From Stramenopiles sp. TOSAG23-6 (lineage: Eukaryota > Sar), in assembly GCA_900128565.1 (NCBI GenBank), contig LT636156.1, positions 1 to 13,876 of the forward strand: a DNA stretch of 13,876 bases. Reading direction: 5' to 3'. The translations under genes were made by a program, and so were the position numbers. Every line of letters starts with the position of its first letter. Within the stretch, counting starts at the first letter, position 1. The notes under the pieces are model-generated. The model was not told the DNA's origin. It was given only the letters and a program-made list of their open reading frames with translations, and searched no databases. Positions 1-7,023 of the stretch are shown piece by piece.

Positions 1-36
1 CACCGCGCACAGATCTGATTTTTTTTGAAGATTAAG
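1..36 (+). repeat. Left terminal inverted repeat
   Basis: It pairs with 1299-1334 in inverted orientation, with three mismatches (positions 9, 15 and 17). The window begins exactly here, so the repeat may extend further left. Confidence 0.8.
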
Positions 37-368
37 GATTTTTGGAAAAAATGGTAGGGGGTCTGAAATTTGACAAAAAATCAATTGTATACGGATTTTC
101 GTACCTAAGGCTCCTGAGCGTCCATATTTGTCGATATTTTTAGATAATTCTTTGGTGCAGCTGCAACATTATCTGCAGGGATTTGTTAGTAAAAATGGAA
201 GGGGTCTGAAAGTTCAAACCTTCGAGTATGTCAAGGAGAACTCGGATTTTAAAATAATGCATTTTTGACTTTCGTATGGTTCGACCAAAGTAAAGTATAT
301 TGTTTCGTCTGCATTATATACATTGTTCATTGTATCATTTCAAAAAACCAAACCCCCAGTGACATACT

Positions 369-674
369 ATGCGATTAGAACAGATCAACAGTAAAACTTT
401 GGTCTTGAAAGATGAAATATTTTTTTTTGGAGGTGCACCACAAAATAGTTTCTCAATTTCCCACGAAATGGGGGGTGGAATTGGTCGCCGCAAATGTCGT
501 ACAAAGACTACTTTGAAAAAGTCTGAAATACCTACAGTTGATGTTGCTGATATTGCATATAATAATTACAACGGTCAGCACTTTAAAATCACATATAGCG
601 AACTTGTAGGTCAAGAAAATACACCTGTGAATACCTCAAATACAAAGAAATCACATCAAAAGATCTTTATGTAA
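369..674 (+). CDS. Doubtful 101-codon ORF inside the inverted-repeat element
   Basis: An ATG-initiated open frame of 101 codons lies in the middle of the element. The translated product has no signal peptide, membrane segment or catalytic signature that I recognise. It has a low-complexity start (a run of T coding for F residues) and a Ser/Thr/Lys-rich end. It might be a relic of an element-encoded protein or chance in AT-rich DNA. I see no support for expression, and the surrounding 700 bases on either side inside the element contain no continuation. Confidence 0.15.
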   Translation: MRLEQINSKTLVLKDEIFFFGGAPQNSFSISHEMGGGIGRRKCRTKTTLKKSEIPTVDVADIAYNNYNGQHFKITYSELVGQENTPVNTSNTKKSHQKIFM

Positions 675-1298
675 ACTCCTTAAGGAAGTTACTACCCAAC
701 ATAATGATAATGTAGAAATATGAAAATTGATGGATACTGAAGCGAAATAAAACGCATATATTACTGGAGATGCAACCAGAGTTGAGTTTCCAGCAAGTAT
801 TAAGCTATTATTGCAATGGTACTAGACATGTGGTCTTTGTTCATTTATGAGAGAAACACTTAACCTTGTAAACAACTTATTTTTCAAGAATTGTCTTTAT
901 TTTAGTGCATATGAAATATACTAGACCAATCTAAAATAACAGGAAAACGTACCAATGCAATAATTAAGTTTGATATTAACTTTATCTTTTGATTTTAGTT
1001 GTCTTCTGTTGCATGCCCATGGCACGGCAATTTATCTGTAAAGATGACAAATAAGTACGAAATTTTGTACCAAAAAAAAATATCCCCTTTTCACTCAATA
1101 ACTTTACACCAATTAATAGAGGAAGGTTCTGTGAGTTCAGAAGTGTCTTTACATTGAAAAAATATTAATTCTTTGTCATTCTACAATAAATCTATTTTGA
1201 ACTGTTTTAGAGTATTTTAGAGTAAAACAGCTCAAAAATTTCAGACCCCTTGCCATTTTTGCCTTTTTGGTACGAATTTTTTCGTACTTAATATTTTT

Positions 1299-1334
1299 CT
1301 TAATCTTCAAAAAAAATGAAATCTGAGCGCGGTG
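1299..1334 (-). repeat. Right terminal inverted repeat
   Basis: The reverse complement starts CACCGCGCTCAGAT and continues through T8-GAAGATTAAG, matching the left terminus. The flanking sequence after 1334 (TCAAAGTTTT) is unrelated to the element interior. Confidence 0.8.
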
Positions 1335-1374
1335 TCAAAGTTTTACGATCACGGTTTTAGCTTAGGCTAGAGCT

Positions 1375-1400
1375 GTTAGGTACAAAATTTACTATGAAAA
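1375..1400 (-). repeat. Degenerate copy of the dispersed intron core motif
   Basis: Read on the minus strand this contains TAGTAAATTTTGTACCTAAC, matching the core of the introns at 12752-12920 and 7084-7158. It lies between the inverted-repeat element and the MED22 stop codon, on the sense strand of MED22. The conserved 3' block (TTCCAAAATACAT) is not evident next to it, so it looks like a fragment. Confidence 0.6.
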
Positions 1401-1503
1401 CTTTTATGATGTGTATGATGAAGAATTTAATATATGAAATAAGATTTGTATCATTTATATTATAACGAATAGATTCCTAATTCTTGTATTGATATGTTTT
1501 TTT

Positions 1504-1872
1504 TCAATTGGGGATAATTTGTTCTTCAAGTTCTTCTAACGCAACTGATACTTCATTTTTTAGAAGTTTAATTTTATGATTGCTTCTCTCACTCTCTTGA
1601 AAACAAGTCTTTCGTAGAGCATCAACTTCTGCATTCATTGTACTAAAGTCCCCTAATAAAAGCGATAATTTTATATCTGTAATACACTTTAGAACAGATT
1701 TGGCAGCACCGACAATATTAGCAACGTGTACAGGTGTTGATACACCGTCACAAAACGACGCGGATTTTTCAGTCGGAATGGGAGCTGTCCCCAATAAGTC
1801 ACCAAAGTTTTCACGAAGCTGACCTTCAGCACGTACCAATGCAGTGGTTAATTCAGCTCGCGACTTTGCCAT
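1504..1872 (-). CDS. MED22: Mediator complex subunit 22 (MED22/Surf5) homologue
   Basis: The 122-residue product resembles Mediator subunit 22, a small nuclear protein of the Mediator head module that links activators to RNA polymerase II. Residues 47-120 follow the family pattern: an HVANIV segment, then a helix containing DIKLSLLLGDF aligned with the human DLKQFLILNDF region, then a heptad-rich helix ending in VALEELEEQI. The family core helices are all present, and the length is close to the core without the animal C-terminal extension. The ATG at 1872 is the first of the frame. The upstream region holds a perfect 30-bp tandem duplication and a telomere-like motif, and is shared with the divergent J-protein gene. 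No zinc or catalytic residues are expected in this family. Confidence 0.8.
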   Translation of the reverse strand: MAKSRAELTTALVRAEGQLRENFGDLLGTAPIPTEKSASFCDGVSTPVHVANIVGAAKSVLKCITDIKLSLLLGDFSTMNAEVDALRKTCFQESERSNHKIKLLKNEVSVALEELEEQIIPN

Positions 1873-1885
1873 ATTAAATACTATC

Positions 1886-1945
1886 TATAGAAAATTGGAC
1901 ACTGATCAATGGACTTATAGAAAATTGGACACTGATCAATGGACT
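1886..1945. repeat. Perfect 2 x 30-bp tandem repeat in the MED22 upstream region
   Basis: Bases 1886-1915 and 1916-1945 are identical. Each unit contains AAAATTGGACACTGATCAAT, which on the minus strand (MED22 sense) includes a CCAAT pentamer. The repeat starts 13 bases upstream of the MED22 ATG, so it may lie in the 5' leader or the core promoter. Its function is unknown. Confidence 0.85.
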
Positions 1946-2008
1946 ACGTTGCTTAAAGAGAGAATGGTGGTGGTGTCAAGACTCAACTCAAGAGTCAAAA
2001 CGAAAAAT

Positions 2009-2023
2009 TAACCCTAACCCTAG
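2009..2023. promoter_or_regulatory. Telomere-like (telobox) motif in a bidirectional promoter
   Basis: TAACCCTAACCCTAG contains two CCCTAA units. It lies between the divergent MED22 and DNAJ genes, 115 bases upstream of the DNAJ ATG. Similar motifs lie at 8614 and 9633 upstream of other genes. In plants, AACCCTAA is a known promoter element; a role here is inference. Confidence 0.45.
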
Positions 2024-2137
2024 CTGATGATCGCTAATATTGCAACGTCATCGTGAAATCGTCAAATTTTTTTTCTCGAATCGAACAAAACAAACAACGA
2101 AGAAGATAGACACAATAATCTTTCTGGGATCATCAGT

Positions 2138-3713
2138 ATGAGTTTGTGTCGTTTTTTATGGGTTGTACTTTCTGTTCTCTTTGGGAGAAGCTTCCGCCAG
2201 GTCACTTCAGTACAGCAAGTATCAGTAAGTAAGCTTCGGGCTGCGGCTGATTCAGCCATTGTTGCGAAAAACGACACAAAGGCTGCAAAATTGTTGACTC
2301 AGGTAACCAAACTAGAACCAAATAACCACAATAATTTTTACAAACTCTTCCGAGTTCATCTCCGGCTTAAGAAATATACTCACGCTGTGAGAGATTTGCG
2401 TAATGCGTTGAACATCAAACCAAATTTTGGATCTGCTTTATTACAATTGGCTCGACTTGAAACAAAACTCGGTCACTGTGAGGATGCGGTAAAGACGTAT
2501 GGGAAGTTAGTAGCGTGTGGTTCTTCTTGTACAGATTATCAAAAAAAGATTCAAAATGGTCTTTCAAATGCAGAACAATGTATTGTACTCTTAAAAGAAG
2601 CTCATGCTTCAAAGAATAATCGTTCCGTGGCAGTAGATGCCCTTGGGAAAGTTGTTGAATTAAGCCCTCTTTCTCATGACCTTCATCTTTCGAGAGCTAA
2701 AGCTTTGATGGATTTAGAGAAATACTATGAAGTATTAGCTGACACCGGTAAAGCTCTGAAAATACGACATGATTCGATGGATGCTTTATTAATGCGTGCA
2801 AAAGGCTATTATAAACTTACTGAGCATGACATGGCAATGTATGTTTACATGATGAGTCCCTTGGAAGTGTTCAAATTTTATTCAATTTTTTTTTTTAACG
2901 AAATTTTATACCTAACAAGTTTCAATTTTGATATATATTCCAAAATAAATGCGCCATCTTAGAGAAGGTCTGAAATATGATCCTGAGCACAAACTTCTTA
3001 AACAACTCTACAGAATATTGAAGAAAATAATTCGTTTCACAAATAATGCGAATAAAAAATTTGCAAATGGTGAATGGGCAGAATCCAAACAAATGGCACA
3101 GAAAGCAATTGATGCTGATAAAACCCACTTGTCTCATAACAAAACCTTATATGTTATACAAGCAAAAGCAGAGTCAAAGCTAAAAGACCACCGTGCTGCT
3201 GCACAAGCAGCTTCAGAAGCTATTCGCTGTGACCCTTCTTTTATTGAAGCGTATATAGTTCTTGGTGATGCTCAAATCCAATTGGATCAATTTGATGATG
3301 CTGTTAGATCAATGCAACAGGCTGTAAAATTAGACCAACAAAATGAAAACGCAGCAAATGGATTAAAACGAGCCGAAGCCGCTTTGAAACAATCGAAAGA
3401 AAAAAATTATTACAAAATCTTGGAAATTCCAAGAGATGCAAATTCTCGCGAGATTAAGAAAGCATATCGCGCATTAGCATTAAAATGGCATCCAGATAAA
3501 CATGATTCTGAAAACGATAAAGAAAATGCAAAAAAGAAATTTCAAGATATTGCTGAAGCATATGAAATATTATCAGATGATGAACTAAAAGCAAAATATG
3601 ATAGAGGGGAAGATGTCCTTCAGAATCAAGGTGGTGGTGGTGGACATTCTCAACAAACATTTCACTTTTTTAATGGAGGTGGTGGACAACATTTCCATTT
3701 TTCTCATCGATAA
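2138..3713 (+). CDS. DNAJC3: ER-lumenal TPR/J-domain co-chaperone, P58IPK (DNAJC3)-like
   Basis: Join 2138-2838 and 2951-3713, giving 487 residues; human DNAJC3 has about 504. The start shows a signal peptide (FLWVVLSVLFG), then tandem TPR repeats from about residue 27 to 385. A J domain follows at about 386-453 (YYKILEIPRDA) with the HPD motif at 414-416. The tail is glycine-rich and ends in HFHFSHR, like the FKFHFN end of the animal protein. The family binds misfolded proteins through its TPRs and recruits the ER Hsp70 BiP through its J domain. The exon junction (M-A-M-R-H-L-R-E-G-L) falls inside a TPR, and only the GT...AT placement keeps the TPR spacing of A20, L24, G27 and P32 exactly. 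AATAAA follows the stop at 3724. No KDEL-type tail is visible. Confidence 0.9.
2839..2950 (+). other. Non-canonical intron (GT...AT), 112 nt, in the DNAJC3-like gene
   Basis: It begins GTATGTTTACATG and ends TTCCAAAATAAAT, phase 2. A 4-base direct repeat (AATG) spans the two junctions, so the exact cut is ambiguous by up to four bases, but no placement gives GT-AG. The internal core AACGAAATTTTATACCTAAC (2897-2916) matches the other introns. The nearest canonical acceptor (AG at 2961-2962) also keeps the frame, but it deletes four residues from the TPR helix. Confidence 0.75.
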
Positions 3714-3907
3714 TTGTGTTTAAAATAAAATATCTTTTAAAAATTTAATTTTTCTACAATGTTTTATTAGTATAATTCTCATAAACTGTTTAACAAGTTA
3801 ATTCTTTCTGTTTATTGAAAAATTACAATAGATTTTTTTTTAAATGTTGGAAATAATTTCTTTTTATTCAATATGGAAATTAAATTGAAATTCAATCTAC
3901 ATTTTTA

Positions 3908-5140
3908 TTAGTAATTTTCATATCCTGGTGCTTTTACTTCTTTTAACCATTTCAATACTTCTAATTGATCATATTCAGCTGCACTGAAACACGTACTATT
4001 ATCCCATGGACAAGGTGGACTTAGACTTCTTAACCATTTTAATACTTCCAAGTGACCTTTTTCAGCTGCCCAACTACATGTATCTTCATCCCATGGACAA
4101 GGTGGATTTTGACTTCTTAACCATTTCAATATTTCCAACTGACCACCAGAAGCTGCATGATCACACGTATATTCATCCCACGGACAAGGTGGATTTTGAC
4201 TTCTTAACCATTTTAATACTTCCAAGTGACCATTTCCAGCTGCATCTTTACACGTATCTTCATCCCACGGACAAGATGGATTTTGACTTCTTACCCATTG
4301 TAGTACGTCTAAGTGACCATTATAAGCTGCATTACTACACGTTTTTTCATCCCACGGACAAGGTGGATTTTGACTTCTTAACCATTTCAATATTTCCAAG
4401 TGACCACCATCAGCTGCACGAGAACACGTAAATTCACTCCACGGACAAGGTGGATTTTGACTCCTTACCCATTTTAATACTTCCAAGTGACCATATTTAG
4501 CTGCAGAATAACACGTTCTTTCATCCCATGGACAAGGTGGATTTTGACTTCTTACCCATTTCAAAATTTCCAAGTGACCATCTCTAGCTGCATTGAAACA
4601 CATAAATACATCCCATGGACAAGGTGGATTTTGACTCCTTACCCATTTTAATACTTCCAAGTTTCCATGTGAAGCTGCAGAATAACCCGTTCTTTTATCC
4701 CATGGACAAGGTGGATTTTGACTTCTTACCCATTTCAAAATTTCCAAGTGACCATCTCTAGCTGCAGAAACACACGTATCTTCATCCCATGGACAAGGTG
4801 GATTTTGACTTCTTACCCATTTCAATACTTCAAAGTGACCACCAGAAGCTGCAATATCACACGTTTCTTCATCCCATGGACAAGGCGGTTTTTGACTTCT
4901 CAACCATTGTAAAAACACTAAGTCACCACGCTTAGATGCTATACGACACGTTACTTCTTCACCCCAATCAGCACCAACCATCCAAGGCCTCTGCTTATCA
5001 TTTGACACAACTCTCCCGGAGAGTCTATCTTCCAGAGCTAAATAGCTGACAATATCAACAGCAGGACCTAATCCATGAAAAACCTTTTGAAAAAGTTTCG
5101 CAACGGCATCCTCTGTTCTAGTTCGTTTTTGTGCTGCCAT
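3908..5140 (-). CDS. Ankyrin-like repeat protein with eleven 29-residue CPWDE-type units
   Basis: This intronless frame gives 410 residues from the ATG at 5138-5140; the frame stays open upstream to about 5215 but without an ATG. Residues 1-80 are a unique head with no domain I recognise. Eleven units of 29 residues follow, with the pattern PPCPWDE-x-TC-xx-AA-xx-GHLE-(V/I)-LKW-(L/V)-RS, then a short acidic-aromatic tail ending KAPGYENY. The AA..GHLEVLKWL core resembles an ankyrin helix pair shortened from 33 to 29 residues, with an invariant Cys-Pro-Trp turn. Such proteins form large families in stramenopile algae and also occur in giant viruses. The likely role is protein binding; the partner is unknown. 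Near-identical units show recent internal duplication. An AATAAA signal lies downstream at 3863-3868 (minus strand). Confidence 0.8.
   Translation of the reverse strand: MAAQKRTRTEDAVAKLFQKVFHGLGPAVDIVSYLALEDRLSGRVVSNDKQRPWMVGADWGEEVTCRIASKRGDLVFLQWLRSQKPPCPWDEETCDIAASGGHFEVLKWVRSQNPPCPWDEDTCVSAARDGHLEILKWVRSQNPPCPWDKRTGYSAASHGNLEVLKWVRSQNPPCPWDVFMCFNAARDGHLEILKWVRSQNPPCPWDERTCYSAAKYGHLEVLKWVRSQNPPCPWSEFTCSRAADGGHLEILKWLRSQNPPCPWDEKTCSNAAYNGHLDVLQWVRSQNPSCPWDEDTCKDAAGNGHLEVLKWLRSQNPPCPWDEYTCDHAASGGQLEILKWLRSQNPPCPWDEDTCSWAAEKGHLEVLKWLRSLSPPCPWDNSTCFSAAEYDQLEVLKWLKEVKAPGYENY
3935..4910 (-). repeat. 87-bp coding tandem array, 11 units
   Basis: The landmark GGACAAGGTGG recurs at exactly 87-base spacing from 4008 to 4878 (the last copy reads GGCGG). 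A higher-order period of 174 bases is also visible: the segment starting near 4501 recurs near 4675 with very few differences. This points to duplication of two units at a time. Confidence 0.9.
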
Positions 5141-5510
5141 TTTTATCCTTCGTGTAAAGACACTATAATGTTTTTGTGGCCAGATTTGGAATAGAGCACG
5201 ACGTCGTCGTGTCAATTATTTATAGCAAATTTAGCTAATGGTAAAAGTCTTGACTTTTCGTTTTCGTTTTCTTAGTCAAACACATCAATTTAATTCTATT
5301 CGTATTATAGTAGTAGTAGATTTCTCGACTGAAGTTTAAGTTTACAGTAGAAACAGAAAGTGTTCCACTCTTTCATATCAGTATCATGTCTTTTTTATAG
5401 CTAGAAAAAATGCCATTGTGTCAATGAATGTCTTACTTTAATAGTATAAGTTATTGTACCTATCGGAAAAAAAATAGAATGAATCTTTTCTGTGAGAAAG
5501 CTTGAGAGAA
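5141..5510. promoter_or_regulatory. Divergent upstream region of the ankyrin-like and WLM genes
   Basis: The stretch has no supported gene. It holds a perfect 10-bp palindrome ACGACGTCGT (5198-5207), whose GACGTC centre resembles bZIP/CRE-type sites. It also holds a TTTTCGTTTTCGTTTTC run near 5256-5272. No telomere-like motif is present, unlike the other two divergent regions. Functional roles are not shown by sequence alone. Confidence 0.35.
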
Positions 5511-6617
5511 ATGAAATCAGCATCGTCTTCGAGTAGCTCTTCCCCGTATAGAATTCATATTATCCAGGCTTTAAAAAGTAAAGTGCATGATGAGGCAATG
5601 CGAATTCTCAAGCGTGTCGAGAAAGTTGTTGCACCAATCATGAGAAAGCATAAATGGAGAGTCGTTAAACTTATAGAATTTGTCCCGAAAGATGCTAGTC
5701 TTCTGGGTATGAATGTGAACCGTTCAAAGATAATGATTAGAATGCGACGCAACAAAACTACATCAGATTTTCTTCCTTTTGATCATATATTATGCACCAT
5801 GTTACATGAATTGGTGCACATGAAATTTAGTGCTCATAATGCAAAGTTTTATGCATTATTAGATGAATTGAAAGGTGAGGCTGAATCTTTACTATCAGGT
5901 GGGACTTTAGCATTTGATAGTGTTGGTAGTGTATTAGGTGGTTCGAATGTTGCCGACCGAAATCTCTCTGTTCAGGAACGTCGAAAAGCAGCACTACATG
6001 CGGCTGAAAAACGTAGAAAACATCAAAACTTAGTCGGTGGTACAGCAGGTGGACGACGTCTTGGCGGTGCATCTTCATCGAACAAACGATTAACACCAAG
6101 ACAAATAAGAGAAGCAGCTGCAGAAGCTGCGGCAGCTCGTGCCAAAATAGATAAAGGTGGTTGTCGTGCTATTTCCGATGGGGTTTTAGTCATTGATGAC
6201 GATGATTTTGGAAAAAATACTAAAGAGAGTCTAATCGAAGATCTTGACTGCAAAAAAAGATCTGAAAATATAAATGAGAGGAAAATTACTGACTTGACTT
6301 CTCCAATAGTATCTGGTAAATGTTCAAAATCAAAAAAGTCATTTGTGCAAGAAAGTGATGGTCCAGGTAAGAATATTGAATCAATATTACCCTGGAGTTG
6401 TTCGCAATGCACTTTTAAAAATGCACCTCGGATGATTTACTGTGAAATTTGTAATGCTCCTAAGCCTACAACACTTCAGAATAATCAAATAGTTAGTACA
6501 AATACTATCAACGATAAGAAAAAACACAAACTTTCAAAACCAAACCAACGTAAACAAAATGTGAAAAGAAGAAAATTTCATCGAGGTACTCCAGCAATTG
6601 ATCTTACGAATTTATAA
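5511..6617 (+). CDS. WLM-domain (Wss1/SPRTN-type) DNA-protein crosslink protease with RanBP2 zinc finger and SIMs
   Basis: The product is 368 residues from the ATG at 5511; an in-frame TTG at 5502 is not needed. The WLM/SprT-like metalloprotease domain spans about 15-190. Its HELVH zinc site is at 99-103 (E100 catalytic), with a third His ligand at about 109 in the HNAKF segment. The family-typical GRRLGG segment is near 181-186. An RanBP2-type zinc finger follows at about 295-317 (WSCSQC...CEIC), then a basic, probably nuclear-localising stretch at 336-357. Candidate SUMO-interacting motifs are VLVIDDDDF (225-233) and the extreme C-terminus, IDLTNL. Wss1/SPRTN proteases cleave proteins crosslinked to DNA in the nucleus, guided by SUMO or ubiquitin. 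The gene is divergent from the ankyrin-like gene. An element insertion follows directly after the stop. Confidence 0.85.
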   Translation: MKSASSSSSSSPYRIHIIQALKSKVHDEAMRILKRVEKVVAPIMRKHKWRVVKLIEFVPKDASLLGMNVNRSKIMIRMRRNKTTSDFLPFDHILCTMLHELVHMKFSAHNAKFYALLDELKGEAESLLSGGTLAFDSVGSVLGGSNVADRNLSVQERRKAALHAAEKRRKHQNLVGGTAGGRRLGGASSSNKRLTPRQIREAAAEAAAARAKIDKGGCRAISDGVLVIDDDDFGKNTKESLIEDLDCKKRSENINERKITDLTSPIVSGKCSKSKKSFVQESDGPGKNIESILPWSCSQCTFKNAPRMIYCEICNAPKPTTLQNNQIVSTNTINDKKKHKLSKPNQRKQNVKRRKFHRGTPAIDLTNL

Positions 6618-6686
6618 TTTTTTTTGGAAATATTTATTAGGTACAAAATTTCCTATGAAAAAAAGATAGATCTTACGAATTTATAA
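6600..6686 (-). mobile_element. Short intron-family element flanked by an 18-bp direct repeat, at the WLM stop codon
   Basis: Bases 6600-6617 (GATCTTACGAATTTATAA) are repeated exactly at 6669-6686. The 51 bases between them contain, on the minus strand, TTTCATAGGAAATTTTGTAC followed by CTAATAAATATTTCC, matching the intron core and part of its 3' block. The duplicated 18 bp are exactly the last five WLM codons plus the stop. The orientation is opposite to the copies inside introns relative to the host gene. It could be an insertion with a target-site duplication or a 69-bp tandem duplication. Confidence 0.65.
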
Positions 6687-7023
6687 CTAGCATACCAGAA
6701 AAATAGAAAACAATTCATTAGATAGAATAAACCAAATAAGTAAAAGTTGAATGTAAACTGGAACGAAACTGTTCATTTGTGTATTTCAAATACCTTTTTA
6801 TCTTGACGTAGATTTATTCAACATCAAACAAAATAAATATATAAACTAAATAAATACAACAAAAAAAAAACACGAAAGAATTTATTTTTTCGTGGATAAA
6901 TAGATGCAAAGCACAAATGTATTAGTATACCTGGTGCCATCATAGTAAGATTTATTTACAAAAAATGAATATTGGTCCCATATGCCAAGTTAACTATAAA
7001 TTTCTATAAAAAATATTGTAGCA
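6687..7023. other. Intergenic 3' region between convergent WLM and PH genes
   Basis: This is very AT-rich sequence without a supported gene. Candidate polyadenylation signals are AATAAA at 6726 (plus strand, WLM) and TTTATT at 6951 (minus strand, PH gene). I see no RNA gene or repeat here beyond A/T runs. Confidence 0.4.

Larger units (their letters stand above)
1..1334. mobile_element. Probable non-autonomous DNA transposon with 36-bp terminal inverted repeats
   Basis: The first 36 bases and the reverse complement of 1299-1334 match at 33 of 36 positions. Both ends begin CACCGCGC and share a run of eight T followed by GAAGATTAAG. Sub-terminal copies of GGGGTCTGAAA lie at 58, 201 and, inverted, near 1240. 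A palindromic core, GTACGAAATTTTGTAC, sits at 1055-1070, and a perfect 7-bp hairpin (GTACGAA/TTCGTAC) lies at 1270-1287. No transposase is recognisable, so this looks like a non-autonomous or decayed element. The left terminus coincides with the window edge, so the target-site duplication and the true outer end cannot be checked. It lies downstream of MED22. The superfamily cannot be assigned. Confidence 0.72.

Noticed and set aside
2009-2023. Telomere or chromosome end
   Set aside because: Only two to three repeat units are present, and they are surrounded by genes on both sides.
2839-2962. Canonical GT-AG intron ending at the AG at 2961-2962 in the DNAJC3-like gene
   Set aside because: It keeps the frame but removes four residues from a TPR helix, spoiling the A20/L24/G27/P32 spacing. 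It also does not match the end of the two sister introns.
3935-4910. Regular repeats as a possible CRISPR array
   Set aside because: The repeats are 87 bp, contiguous and coding, with no spacer structure, in a eukaryotic context.
4006-4912. Plus-strand open frames over the ankyrin-like gene
   Set aside because: They are by-products of an 87-bp period that is a multiple of three; the minus strand encodes the recognisable protein.
3908-5140. Giant-virus insertion suggested by the ankyrin-like repeats
   Set aside because: Base composition resembles that of the neighbours, no other viral gene is present, and similar repeats are common in algal genomes.
5141-5215. Extended N-terminus of the ankyrin-like protein from a TTG at 5215
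   Set aside because: A nuclear eukaryotic gene is expected to use ATG, and the ATG at 5138-5140 gives a sensible start.
5453-5475. Possible core fragment (TTGTACCTATCGG) upstream of the WLM gene
   Set aside because: The match is short and lacks AAATTT on the left and AAC on the right; chance is likely.
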